Shown: in pieces, positions 21,895 through 30,198 of the stretch | Layout of the letters: each line of letters opens with the position of its first letter | Numbering within the stretch: position 1 is the stretch's first letter | NCBI GenBank assembly: GCA_963732155.1 | Contig: CAVSYB010000014.1 | Location: 62,001 to 126,000 of the forward strand | DNA from: Roseiarcus sp963732155 | Lineage (GTDB): Bacteria; Pseudomonadota; Alphaproteobacteria; Rhizobiales; Beijerinckiaceae | DNA: 64,000 nt | Direction: 5' to 3' | The notes under the pieces: model-generated | The model's database searches: none | Seen by the model: the letters and a program-made list of their open reading frames with translations, nothing else | Told to the model about the DNA's origin: nothing | Made by a program: the position numbers and the translations under genes

Positions 21895-23198
21895 GCCTGT
21901 TCGAACCGCAGATCGAATCCGCGCCCTGGGAGGCGCAGAAGCCGCAGGACGATCCGCTCTATCGGCGGCAGATCGCCTATCTCTTCGCGCATTCCCGGTT
22001 CTACCGGGAGAAGCTCGCCGCGGCGGGGTTCGCCTCGCCCGAGGCGGTCGGCGGCCTCGAGGCGATCGGGCGGCTGCCGTTCACCGAAAAAGACGAACTC
22101 CGGCGCACGCGGACCGCCGCCGAGCCGATCGGCGCGCATCTGACCGCCGGCGACGACGAGATCGTCCGCATATTCTCGACCAGCGGCACGACCGGCGCGC
22201 CGAGCTATATCCCGCTGACCGCCGCCGATCTCGAATCCTGGGTGCGCACCTCGGCGCGCAGCTACGCGGCTAGCGGAATCGCCAGGGGCGAACGCATCGT
22301 CTCGACCTATAACGCCGGCCCGTTCGTCGCCGGCGCGGCGCTGGAGGCCTTCGCCAGACTCGGGCTTTGTCACATCCCGCTCGGCTCGGCCAACACCGAG
22401 CGGTTGATCGCGGCGGTCCAGATGCTGAAGCCGACCACCGTCGCGCTGACCCCGTCCTATGCGCTGCATCTGGCCGAATGGGCGGCCGCGCGCGACATCG
22501 ACCTCGCCCATTCGAGCGTGCGGCGGCTGATGGTCGCCGGCGAACCGGGCGGCGGCGAGCCGGCGATGCGCGCGCGTCTCGAGGCCGCCTGGGGCGCCGA
22601 CGTGACCGAGGCGATGGGCATCGGCGACATCTCGGTTTCGCTGTGGGGCGAATGCGAAGCCAAGGCCGGCATGCATTTTTCCGGGCGCGGCATCGTGCAT
22701 CTCGAACTGATCGAGCCGACGAGCGGCGCGAGCGTCGAAATCGCCGACGGCGCCCAAGGCGAGCTGGCGCTGACCCATCTGACCAATCGTTCCGCGCCGC
22801 TGCTGCGGTTCCGCACCCGCGATCATGTCGTCGTGCGGGCCGGCCGCTGCGCCTGCGGGCGCACCGCGCCGCGGGTGCGCTGCGTCGGACGCACCGACGA
22901 CATGCTGATCGTGCGCGGCGTCAACCTGTTTCCCTCGGCGGTGCGCGAGATCGTCAACGAGTTCGCGCCGGCGGTGACCGGCGTGATCATGATCCGGCCG
23001 AAAACCCGCGGCGTGCGCCAGGAGCCGCCGCTGCCGATCCAGGTCGAAATCGGCGACGGCGCCAGCGCCGGCGATCTCGCCGACCGCATCAAGAAGCGCA
23101 TCCGCGACACGCTGATGGTGACGACGCAGATCGAACTGGCGCCGGCCGGCAGCTTGCCGCGCAGCGAATACAAGTCCAAGCTGGTGGCGCCGGTTTAG
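21891..23198 (+). CDS. PaaK-like phenylacetate-CoA ligase family enzyme
   Basis: This 435-residue AMP-forming acyl-CoA ligase is of the phenylacetate-CoA ligase branch. Visible are FTEKDELR near the N-terminus and the phosphate-binding STSGTTGAPSYIPLT. The hinge/adenylate region LRFRTRDHVVV is followed by a CxCGR motif, as in PaaK (GRCACGRTAPR). The C-terminal catalytic region reads MLIVRGVNLFPSAVREIV. The acid activated cannot be read from sequence. It overlaps the citrate-synthase-like gene by four bases and is followed 10 bases later by the VOC gene, giving a tight three-gene operon under the GntR regulator. Confidence 0.88.
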   Translation: MSLFEPQIESAPWEAQKPQDDPLYRRQIAYLFAHSRFYREKLAAAGFASPEAVGGLEAIGRLPFTEKDELRRTRTAAEPIGAHLTAGDDEIVRIFSTSGTTGAPSYIPLTAADLESWVRTSARSYAASGIARGERIVSTYNAGPFVAGAALEAFARLGLCHIPLGSANTERLIAAVQMLKPTTVALTPSYALHLAEWAAARDIDLAHSSVRRLMVAGEPGGGEPAMRARLEAAWGADVTEAMGIGDISVSLWGECEAKAGMHFSGRGIVHLELIEPTSGASVEIADGAQGELALTHLTNRSAPLLRFRTRDHVVVRAGRCACGRTAPRVRCVGRTDDMLIVRGVNLFPSAVREIVNEFAPAVTGVIMIRPKTRGVRQEPPLPIQVEIGDGASAGDLADRIKKRIRDTLMVTTQIELAPAGSLPRSEYKSKLVAPV

Positions 23199-23208
23199 GG
23201 AGGCCTCC

Positions 23209-23790
23209 ATGGAGAAGATTCAGTCGCAAGGCGTCCACCACATCACCCTGGTCGGCGCCAACCGCCAGACGTCGATCGACTTCTGGGAAGGCGTGCTCGG
23301 CATGCCCTTCGTGTTCGAACAGCCCAATCTCGACAATCCGCGCGAAAACCACATCTATTTCGATCCCGGCGACGGCCGGCTGATCACCGTGTTCACCAAC
23401 GAGGACCGCCAACCCGACCCGGAGCGGACCTCGACCGAACAAGGCTCGGTGCATCACATCGCGTTTTCGGTGTCGCGCGCCAGCTTTTCGCAGGCGATCG
23501 CCCGGCTCGACGCGCGCGGCGTCAAGCACACCGGCGTCAGGGACCGCGGCATTTTCGATGCGATCTACTTCCAGGATCCGCTCGGCCTGCTGGTCGAACT
23601 CTCCTGCTACAAGTTCGAGCCGCCGGCCGGCTTCACCCATGTCGAGGTGCTGTTCGAGGCGCATCTCATCCGCACGTCGCGCAACGACTACGCGATCGGC
23701 GAGCAGCATCTCGCCGATGCGATCGAAGCGCTGGTGGCGCGCTCGCGCCGCAGCCTGTCGAAGGACCGCTCGGCGAAGAATCCGTACTGA
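23209..23790 (+). CDS. VOC-family (glyoxalase/extradiol-type) metalloprotein
   Basis: The 193-residue protein has two vicinal-oxygen-chelate modules. GVHHITLVGANRQTSIDFWEGVLGMPF opens the first, and SVHHIAFSV opens the second, which ends with QDPLGLLVELSCYKFEPP. The metal ligands are probably the His of VHHIT, the His of VHHIAF and the Glu of LLVELS. Both ring-cleaving dioxygenases and glyoxalases share this layout. AGGGAGGCCTCC precedes ATG 23209. As the last gene of the GntR-linked operon it probably acts on an intermediate of the same acyl-CoA pathway. Confidence 0.85.
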   Translation: MEKIQSQGVHHITLVGANRQTSIDFWEGVLGMPFVFEQPNLDNPRENHIYFDPGDGRLITVFTNEDRQPDPERTSTEQGSVHHIAFSVSRASFSQAIARLDARGVKHTGVRDRGIFDAIYFQDPLGLLVELSCYKFEPPAGFTHVEVLFEAHLIRTSRNDYAIGEQHLADAIEALVARSRRSLSKDRSAKNPY

Positions 23791-23839
23791 CGCCCGCGAA
23801 TTTTCGCCGGCGCTTTCAATTCAAGGTATCGGCGATTTT

Positions 23840-24075
23840 TCCCTCCCCGCTTGTGGGGGAGGGTTGGGGAGGGGGTCGCGCTTTCAATTTGGTCGCCGCT
23901 CTTGCCAGTGGCGCGCTTCAGCCAAATTGAGTTGGCGCCGGCCTTCTCCTTCCCCCCTTGTGGGGGAAGGCCGGGATGGGGGGGTCGCGCTGGGCTGACG
24001 GAAAAGGGGTTGCGCCTCAATGTGAGAGGGCGATGCGACCCCCCTCCCTGACCCTCCCCCACAAGGGGGGGAGGG
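23840..24075. repeat. Cluster of three REP-type palindromes
   Basis: Two copies in one orientation (about 23841-23880 and 23948-23989) and one inverted copy (about 24035-24075) share a CCCTCCCC/GGGGAGGG-type hairpin with a TTGT/ACAA loop and a following GGGGGTCGCG. They fill most of the 349-base gap between the convergent VOC and GST genes, where no gene is seen. They may stabilise or end both transcripts. Confidence 0.8.
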
Positions 24076-24139
24076 CAGATCGGCGCGGTTCCAGCGCCTT
24101 TCAAATTGAATGACGCGCTCGACTAGGCTTCCCCGGCGA

Positions 24140-24832
24140 TTACTTCTTCTGCGACTTCACGTAGGCGATGTAGCCGCGCACGTCGGCGGCGGGCTCGGAA
24201 TAGGCGGCGCCGAGCGCTTTTTCGATGGCCGCCATATAGTGCTTGGCCCAGGCCGGCAGCGGGTAGTCGATCGCGGCGAGAAACTCCAGGGTCGAGGCGA
24301 GCCTGATGTCGGCGATCGAGGGCTCGGCGCCGCCGATGAACGCCTTGCCGTCCATGTAGAACTTGTGCAGCACGTCGAGCGGCTCGGCGACCGCGGCGGC
24401 GGCGGCCTTCTGGGCGCGCTCCTTGGCGCCCGCGTCGGCGTCGCTCGCCCCGACCTCGCCGGCGTATTGCGGGAAGCCGAGCGCCGGATAGGTCGCCCGG
24501 GCGACCAGCGGATACAGCGTCCCGATGATATAGAACATCGCGCTGTCGACCATCGCGCGCGCCGCCGGCGCCTTGGGATAGAAATGATCGAGACCGTGCT
24601 CGTTGCTCAAATACTGCATGATCGCGCAGCTTTCCCACATCACGCCCTTGGGAAGGCCCTTGGTTTCGACCATCGGCGTCAGGTGGGCGGGATTCTTGGC
24701 GAGGAATTCCACTTCGCGGGTCTTGCCGTAGACGTCATCCTCGGTGAAATCGAGCTTCGCCGCGCGCACGAACACGCGCGCCGCCATGTTGTTGACGCTC
24801 GGCTTCAGCACATGCAGTTTGATCGCAGACAT
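24140..24832 (-). CDS. Glutathione S-transferase family protein
   Basis: The protein of 230 residues has an N-terminal thioredoxin-like GSH-binding half, with NNMAARVFVRAAKLDF where Ser/Tyr/Cys-type catalytic residues normally lie and HLTPMVETKG followed by ESCAIMQYLS for the cis-Pro and Glu-Ser glutathione contacts. The C-terminal half is helical (FIGGAEPSIADIRLAS, the N-capping box region of GSTs). The exact class is unclear. ATG 24832 has GGGAGGGA just upstream. It is convergent with the VOC gene and divergent from the rhodanese gene. Confidence 0.85.
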   Translation of the reverse strand: MSAIKLHVLKPSVNNMAARVFVRAAKLDFTEDDVYGKTREVEFLAKNPAHLTPMVETKGLPKGVMWESCAIMQYLSNEHGLDHFYPKAPAARAMVDSAMFYIIGTLYPLVARATYPALGFPQYAGEVGASDADAGAKERAQKAAAAAVAEPLDVLHKFYMDGKAFIGGAEPSIADIRLASTLEFLAAIDYPLPAWAKHYMAAIEKALGAAYSEPAADVRGYIAYVKSQKK

Positions 24833-24982
24833 CGGTCCCTCCCGCTCGCCCCGTAACGCCGGTCGGCGTTGCTCGCTCGGCCTGCCGTTTCGTTTAGCAG
24901 GCCGGCGCCGGTGCGGCAACGCGCGCTCGGGCCCGCTGGCGCCGCGATGCGGAATAGTTATGATGGCGCAAAGGAGCCTCGG

Positions 24983-25327
24983 ATGGTCTGGAACCCGTTC
25001 TCGAGGGGGGCCGCCCCCGCCGACCGCACGGCCATCGCCCACGATGAGCTGGCGGCGGACCTGAAAAGCGGCGCCGTCGCCGTGGTCGACGTGCGCGAGC
25101 CGGACGAATTCGCCTCCGGCCATATTCCCGGCGCGGTCAATCTGCCGATGTCGCGCTTCGACGCCCGACAGCTCCCGTCCGGCAAGCCGGTGGTGCTGGT
25201 GTGCCGGTCGGGCGGGCGATCGGCGAACGCCCTGCGCCAGGCGCTCGCCGCGGGCGTCGCCGACGCGCGTCATTACCCTCCGGGCACCGTCGGCTGGCGC
25301 GATCGCGGCGGACCGCTGGCGCGTTAG
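24983..25327 (+). CDS. Single-domain rhodanese-like protein
   Basis: The 114-residue protein has the rhodanese fold with VVDVREPDEFASGHIPGAVNLPM and the active-site loop VLVCRSGGRS, whose Cys would carry the persulfide. It has no signal peptide, so it is probably cytosolic sulfur transfer. ATG 24983 is preceded by AAGGAG at 24971. The frame upstream of this point lacks domain similarity. Confidence 0.9.
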   Translation: MVWNPFSRGAAPADRTAIAHDELAADLKSGAVAVVDVREPDEFASGHIPGAVNLPMSRFDARQLPSGKPVVLVCRSGGRSANALRQALAAGVADARHYPPGTVGWRDRGGPLAR

Positions 25328-25400
25328 AGCGCGTCGGAGGAAGAGTCGGACGGGATCATCGTCCGCGGCGTCGCAGCGCCGGAGGCCGCCGCACGCGGCC

Positions 25401-25892
25401 TCAGTCGGTCTGAAAATCGCCGGGCTGCGGCGGGGCGATCGGGGTGAACGCGCATCGGTCGGGCTTCAGGTCGAGCAGCGGCGTCCCGTCGAGGCAATCG
25501 AGCCCTCTGACGGAAAGCACGGCGCCCTCGCGCCCGACCAGCGCGACGACCGCGGTTCCGATCGGGTTCGGGCGCGCCGGCGAGCGCAGCGAGAACGTGC
25601 CCTGCGTCTGGCCGTCGTCGGCCGGGCTCTGGCGCACCAGGTCGCGCCGCGACTCGTGCAGCCAATAGAGAACCTCGATCCGCTCGAATCGCTCGACGCC
25701 GTCGAGCGCCGCCGCCCACGGCTCGTTGACTTCGATGCGGCAGATCGGCCCGTCGAGCCGTCCCTGGCGCGGACATTCCAGCCGCGACGTCCACGGCGTG
25801 CGGATGGTTCCGATGAAGGTCAGACCCGCCTCGAAGCGCGTCGGGGGCTCGACCGCGACTTCGTTGCGCCGGATTTCGTTCAATTTGACCAT
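25401..25892 (-). CDS. trmO: tRNA (N6-threonylcarbamoyladenosine(37)-N6)-methyltransferase TrmO
   Basis: TrmO/TsaA (YaeB, VirR family) methylates t6A37 of some tRNAs using SAM, in a beta-barrel fold of its own. Family landmarks are FIGTIRTPW, CPRQG, VLYWLHESRRD, the FSLRSPARPNPIG loop that binds SAM, and the late LDCLDGTPLLDLKP. The length, 163 residues, fits the short one-domain form found in many alphaproteobacteria. It is convergent with the rhodanese gene across a 73-base gap. Confidence 0.9.
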   Translation of the reverse strand: MVKLNEIRRNEVAVEPPTRFEAGLTFIGTIRTPWTSRLECPRQGRLDGPICRIEVNEPWAAALDGVERFERIEVLYWLHESRRDLVRQSPADDGQTQGTFSLRSPARPNPIGTAVVALVGREGAVLSVRGLDCLDGTPLLDLKPDRCAFTPIAPPQPGDFQTD

Positions 25893-26047
25893 GGCGCCGC
25901 CATATATGGAGCGGCGCGGCGAAGAATGCGAGAGCAGCGCGCGCCGCCCCGACTTGCGCCGGCGCGCCGCCGCATCTATAAGCCGCGCCTCGCGCCCATT
26001 TCCGACACCCCTGGAGGCGGGGCGCGCCCAGCATAAGGATGTTCGAC

Positions 26048-26809
26048 ATGGCGGCGACCAAGCAACTCGCGGCCGTGGCGCGCAGCGGCAGCGGCAAGGG
26101 GGCCGCCCGTTCTGTCCGCCGCGAAGGCCGCGTGCCCGGTGTGATCTACGGCGGCGGCGAAAAGCCTGAGCCGATCTCGGTCGATTTCAAGGAGCTCAAC
26201 AGGCTGGTCTACGGCGGCCATTTCCTGACGACGATTTTCGAGCTCGAGGTCGCCGGCCGCAAGGAGCGCGTTCTGGCGCGCGACTATCAGCTCGACGTGG
26301 TCTCCGACCGGCCGCTGCACGTCGACTTCCTGCGCCTGAGGACGGGATCGCGCGTGCGCATCCGCACGCCCGTTCACGTCGTCAATCAGGACCTCGCGCC
26401 GGGCGTCAAGAAGGGCGGCGCGGTCAATCTGGTGCTGCATTCGCTCGAGCTTTGGGCGCCGGCGGACGCCATCCCCGATTCGATCACCATCGACCTCGCC
26501 GGTCTCGATTTTCACGATTCGGTGCATCTTTCGGCCGTCAAGCTGCCCGAGGGCTGCAAGCCGGTCGAGACCAAGGCCGACCTCACGGTGGTGACCATCG
26601 TGCCGCCGACCATCTACAAGGAAGAGACCCCCGCCGCGCCGGCCGCGACTTCGGGCGCGCCGGCCGCCGCCGCGCCGGGCGCCGCGGCCGCCGCCGCCCC
26701 GGCCGCCCCGGCCAAGGGCGCGGAAGCCGCCCCGGCCAAGGGCGCCGCCGCCGCGCCGGCCAAAGGCGCCGCCGCGGCGCCGGCCAAGGCTCCGCCCGCC
26801 AAGAAGTGA
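26048..26809 (+). CDS. rplY: 50S ribosomal protein L25/CTC form
   Basis: L25 binds 5S rRNA. The N-terminal L25 barrel (GKGAARSVRREGRVPGVIYGG) and the C-terminal TL5/CTC beta domain (RVRIRTPVHVVN through VVTIVPP) are both present. After about residue 195 comes an Ala/Pro tail with four PAK(G) repeats ending in PAKAPPAKK, longer than in many relatives. I chose ATG 26048 (MAATKQ) because AAGGA lies nine bases upstream, whereas the ATG at 26039 has no spacing. It is followed by a strong terminator and then pth, the usual alphaproteobacterial order. Confidence 0.95.
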   Translation: MAATKQLAAVARSGSGKGAARSVRREGRVPGVIYGGGEKPEPISVDFKELNRLVYGGHFLTTIFELEVAGRKERVLARDYQLDVVSDRPLHVDFLRLRTGSRVRIRTPVHVVNQDLAPGVKKGGAVNLVLHSLELWAPADAIPDSITIDLAGLDFHDSVHLSAVKLPEGCKPVETKADLTVVTIVPPTIYKEETPAAPAATSGAPAAAAPGAAAAAAPAAPAKGAEAAPAKGAAAAPAKGAAAAPAKAPPAKK

Positions 26810-26837
26810 GGGCCGGCCGGCCCCTCTGATCTCTCAG

Positions 26838-26868
26838 GCCCGTCCGCCCCGCGCGGGCGGGCTTTTTT
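26838..26868 (+). terminator. Rho-independent terminator after rplY
   Basis: A 10-bp stem (GCCCGTCCGC with GCGGGCGGGC, one G-U pair) closes a five-base loop and is followed by TTTTTT. It lies 29 bases after the rplY stop and 16 bases before the pth start, so pth may also depend on read-through. Confidence 0.9.
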
Positions 26869-26883
26869 CGGCAAGGGCCGCCC

Positions 26884-27492
26884 ATGCTGCTGATCGCAGG
26901 CCTCGGCAATCCCGGCGCGCGCTATTCCCGCAACCGCCACAACATCGGCTTCATGGCGATCGCGGCGATCGCCGCGCAGCACCGCATCGGGCCGTTCCGG
27001 GCGCGCTTCCAGGGCGCCGTCGCCGAAGGGATGATCGGCGACGTCCGCGCGACGCTGCTGATGCCGCAAACCTTCATGAACGAGTCGGGGCGCAGCGTTG
27101 GCGAGGCGGCGCGCTTCCACAAGCTCGCCGTCGGCGAGGTCGTGGTGGTGCATGACGAACTCGACCTGCCGCCCGCCAAGGTGCGGGTCAAGACCGGCGG
27201 CGGCAACGCCGGCCACAACGGCTTGCGCTCGATCAGCGCCCATATCGGCAACGACTACAAGCGCGTCCGCCTCGGGATCGGCCATCCCGGCGATCCGGCG
27301 CTGGTGCATTCGTTCGTGCTGAGCGATTTCTTCAAGAGCGAGACGGGCTGGGTCGAGGCGGTGTGCGACGCCGTGGCGCGCTTCGCCGGGCTTCTCGCGC
27401 AAGGGCGGGACGCCAGCTTCCAGAACAAGGTCCATCTGGCGATCGAGGCGGCGGGCTTCGGCGACAAGAAGGGTGAGGAGCCGCCGACGTAG
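26884..27492 (+). CDS. pth: Peptidyl-tRNA hydrolase
   Basis: Pth cleaves peptidyl-tRNA released from stalled ribosomes. All diagnostic parts are present in 202 residues: the N-terminal LIAGLGNPG, the catalytic His in NRHNIGF, the MPQTFMNESG loop, VVVHDELDLPP with the catalytic Asp, and GGGNAGHNGLRSI. The start at ATG 26884 directly follows the rplY terminator. It is essential in most bacteria. Confidence 0.97.
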   Translation: MLLIAGLGNPGARYSRNRHNIGFMAIAAIAAQHRIGPFRARFQGAVAEGMIGDVRATLLMPQTFMNESGRSVGEAARFHKLAVGEVVVVHDELDLPPAKVRVKTGGGNAGHNGLRSISAHIGNDYKRVRLGIGHPGDPALVHSFVLSDFFKSETGWVEAVCDAVARFAGLLAQGRDASFQNKVHLAIEAAGFGDKKGEEPPT

Positions 27493-27562
27493 GGCGACGC
27501 TTGGCGCCGCCGGTCGATCGTGCTTCTTACGCGCTCGCCGACGCCTCCAACCGGACCATCCC

Positions 27563-28192
27563 ATGCCCGCCAACGACCGCCTTCTCGTGCTCTTGCGCCA
27601 CGGCCAGAGCGACTGGAACCTCAAGAACCTGTTCACCGGCTGGAAGGACATCGACCTGTCGCCGCAAGGCGTCGAGGAGGCGCGCGCGGCGGGGCGCCGC
27701 CTCAAGGCGCATGGGCTGTCGTTCGATCTCGCCTTCACCTCCGCGCTGATCCGCGCCCAGCATACGCTGAAGCTGGCGCTCGACGAGCTCGGCCAGGCGG
27801 GCCTGCCGACCGCCGCCGATCAGGCGCTGAACGAGCGCGACTACGGCGAACTTTCCGGCCTCAACAAGGACGACGCCCGCCAGCGCTGGGGCGTCGACCA
27901 GGTGCAGATCTGGCGGCGCAGCTATGACGTCGCTCCGCCCGGCGGCGAAAGCCTCAAGGACACGGTGGCGCGCGCGCTGCCCTATTATTGCCAGCACATC
28001 CTGCCGGCCGTGCTGAGCGGCCGGCGCGTGCTGGTCTCCGCCCACGGCAACAGTTTGCGGGCGCTGGTGATGGTGCTCGACCGGATGACGCCAAAAACGA
28101 TTCCGACGCTGGAGCTCGCCACCGGCGTGCCGCTGGTCTACCGGCTGAACGCCGATTCGACCGTCGAATCGAAGGTGGTGCTGGAGGCGTGA
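27563..28192 (+). CDS. gpmA: 2,3-bisphosphoglycerate-dependent phosphoglycerate mutase
   Basis: This glycolytic/gluconeogenic enzyme interconverts 2- and 3-phosphoglycerate. In 209 residues it shows the phospho-His motif LLRHGQSDWN, NLFTGWKDIDLSPQG, LNERDYGELSGLNKD and the second His in VSAHGNSLRAL, matching the compact alphaproteobacterial GpmA. ATG 27563 was chosen from the protein start MPANDRLLVLLRHG. Its stop overlaps the next start (GTGA), so alkB appears translationally coupled. Confidence 0.95.
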   Translation: MPANDRLLVLLRHGQSDWNLKNLFTGWKDIDLSPQGVEEARAAGRRLKAHGLSFDLAFTSALIRAQHTLKLALDELGQAGLPTAADQALNERDYGELSGLNKDDARQRWGVDQVQIWRRSYDVAPPGGESLKDTVARALPYYCQHILPAVLSGRRVLVSAHGNSLRALVMVLDRMTPKTIPTLELATGVPLVYRLNADSTVESKVVLEA

Positions 28193-28824
28193 GCCGGGCG
28201 GCGGCCCAGTCCCTCACATTGGCTCCCGGGGTCGTCCACTATCCCGGCTATCTCGACCGCGCCGCCCAGGAGGCGCTGCGCGACGCGGTGGACGAGATCA
28301 TCCGCTTGGCGCCGCTGTTCCAGCCGCGCATGCCGCGCACCGGCAAGCCGTTCTCGGTGCGCATGACCAATTGCGGGCCGCTCGGCTGGGTGTCGGACGC
28401 CGGCGGCTACCGCTATCAGGCGCGCCATCCGGTGAGCGGCGCGCCATGGCCCGCCATGCCGGCGATCGTCCTCGAGGCGTGGGCGGAGCTGGCGGCGCAG
28501 GCGCCGCCGCCCGAGGCGTGCCTGATCAATTTCTACGATCCGACGGCGCGCATGGGGCTGCATCAGGACCGCGACGAGGAGGAGCTGTCCGCGCCGGTGG
28601 TGTCGCTGTCGCTCGGCGACGCCTGCCTGTTCCGCGTCGGGGGAGCGACGCGCGCCGCCCCGACCCGCTCGTTCCGGCTGCAATCGGGCGACGCGCTGAC
28701 GCTCGCCGGCCCCGGCCGCCTCGCCTTTCACGGCGTCGACCGGGTGATCGCGGGCACGTCGACGCTGCTCGCCGCCGGCGGCCGGATCAATCTGACGCTG
28801 CGCCGGGTGACGCACGCCGGATGA
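28189..28824 (+). CDS. alkB: AlkB-type Fe(II)/2-oxoglutarate DNA repair dioxygenase
   Basis: AlkB removes methyl groups from 1-meA and 3-meC in DNA by oxidative demethylation. The 211-residue protein has the substrate-side FSVRMTNCGPLGWVSD and NFYDPTARMGLHQDRDE, the latter holding the HxD iron ligands. The distal His is in RLAFHGVDR, and the 2-oxoglutarate-binding Arg lies in INLTLRRV near the end. It starts with GTG overlapping the gpmA stop by four bases. No Ada-like regulator is nearby. Confidence 0.93.
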   Translation: MSRAAAQSLTLAPGVVHYPGYLDRAAQEALRDAVDEIIRLAPLFQPRMPRTGKPFSVRMTNCGPLGWVSDAGGYRYQARHPVSGAPWPAMPAIVLEAWAELAAQAPPPEACLINFYDPTARMGLHQDRDEEELSAPVVSLSLGDACLFRVGGATRAAPTRSFRLQSGDALTLAGPGRLAFHGVDRVIAGTSTLLAAGGRINLTLRRVTHAG

Positions 28825-28834
28825 CAGAGGCCGC

Positions 28835-28870
28835 CCGGAGCGCCTTCGGGGCGCCTCCGGACGGCGTTTT
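28835..28870 (+). terminator. Hairpin with short T-run after alkB
   Basis: CCGGAG and CTCCGG arms enclose an inner CGCC/GGCG stem with a one-base bulge, and GTTTT follows a few bases later. It lies 11 bases after the alkB stop and is a plausible, not strong, terminator. Confidence 0.45.
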
Positions 28871-29171
28871 GGCGGCGCTATCAATGTGATGGACGAGGCC
28901 GCAAGCCGTTCCAGCGGTATTACAAATTACAAAAAATGTTACTATTAAGATCAATTTTTCGTGGTTCGAAAGCCGATCACAATTGCGCATTGATGATCTA
29001 ACTGGCTGATACTAGGTTGCATCCGACGGCGGCGGCGCGCGCACGGCGGGGGGGGTGAGGCGGACCGCCTGACCGAAGGTCTGACTTGCTCTTGTCGCAC
29101 TTTTGCAGTGAAAGCTTGGGACGTGATCCGGAGCGGCGCGGCCGCCCCGCAGGATGAGGATTTTGAGGCTC
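28871..29171. other. AT-richer leader region before mdh
   Basis: This 300-base gap is clearly AT-richer than its surroundings around 28905-29000, with runs such as TTACAAAAAATGTTAC. It presumably carries the promoter of the mdh-suc block; TTGCGC at about 28983 followed 18 bases later by TGATAC is one -35/-10 candidate. No gene or clear riboswitch fold is seen. Confidence 0.4.
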
Positions 29172-30137
29172 ATGGCGCGGAAAAAGATTGCTTTGATCGG
29201 GGCCGGCCAGATCGGCGGCACCCTGGCCCATCTGGCGGCGCTCAAGGAACTGGGCGACATCGTGCTGTTCGACATCGCCGAGGGCGTTCCGCAGGGCAAG
29301 GCGCTGGATCTGGCCGAATCGGCGCCGGTCGACGGATTCAACGCGCGGCTTTCCGGCGCCGGCTCCTATGCCGACATCGCCGGCGCCGACGTGGTGATCG
29401 TCACCGCCGGCGTGCCGCGCAAGCCCGGCATGAGCCGCGACGACCTGCTCGGCATCAACCTGAAGGTCATGGAATCGGTCGGCGCCGGCCTCCGCGACCA
29501 CGCCCCCGACGCTTTCGTCATCTGCATCACCAACCCGCTCGACGCGATGGTGTGGGCGCTGCAGAAGGCCTCCGGCCTGCCGGCCAACAAGGTCGTCGGC
29601 ATGGCGGGCGTGCTCAATTCCTCGCGCTTCCGGCATTTCCTCGCCGAAGAATTCAAGGTCTCGGTCGAGGATGTCACCGCTTTCGTGCTCGGCGGCCACG
29701 GCGACGACATGGTGCCCAGCGTGCGCTATTCGACGGTCGCCGGCATTCCGCTGCCCGACCTCATCAGGATGGGCTGGACGACCCAGGCGCGCCTCGATGC
29801 GATGGTCGAGCGGACCCGCAAGGGCGGCGGCGAGATCGTCAATCTCCTGAAGACCGGCTCCGCCTTCTACGCGCCCGCCGCCTCGGCGATCGCGATGGCC
29901 GAGTCCTATCTGAAGGACCAGCGCCGCGTGCTGCCCTGCGCCGCGCGACTGACCGGCCAGTACGGGGTCAACGACATGTATGTCGGCGTTCCCGTGGTGA
30001 TCGGGGCCGGCGGCGTCGAGCGCATCGTCGAAATCGCGCTCGATGACGCGGAAAAGGCGATGTTCGCCAAATCGGTCGCCTCGGTGCGCACGCTCGTCGA
30101 GGCCTGCAAGACGATCAACCCGGCCTTCGCGGGCTGA
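29172..30137 (+). CDS. mdh: Malate dehydrogenase
   Basis: NAD-dependent malate dehydrogenase of the LDH-like type (321 residues) that oxidises malate to oxaloacetate. Visible are the NAD-binding IALIGAGQIGGTLAHL, the mobile loop with substrate arginines GVPRKPGMSRDDLL, CITNPLDAMV, and the catalytic His in LGGHGDDMVP. ATG 29172 (MARKK) with TTGAGG upstream is preferred to an ATG at 29154. It heads the TCA block. Confidence 0.97.
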   Translation: MARKKIALIGAGQIGGTLAHLAALKELGDIVLFDIAEGVPQGKALDLAESAPVDGFNARLSGAGSYADIAGADVVIVTAGVPRKPGMSRDDLLGINLKVMESVGAGLRDHAPDAFVICITNPLDAMVWALQKASGLPANKVVGMAGVLNSSRFRHFLAEEFKVSVEDVTAFVLGGHGDDMVPSVRYSTVAGIPLPDLIRMGWTTQARLDAMVERTRKGGGEIVNLLKTGSAFYAPAASAIAMAESYLKDQRRVLPCAARLTGQYGVNDMYVGVPVVIGAGGVERIVEIALDDAEKAMFAKSVASVRTLVEACKTINPAFAG

Positions 30138-30198
30138 ACGCGGCGGGATCGCCGGCCAGAATCGCGAGCCTCTTTTTTCCCACGCGAGCGCCCCCATC

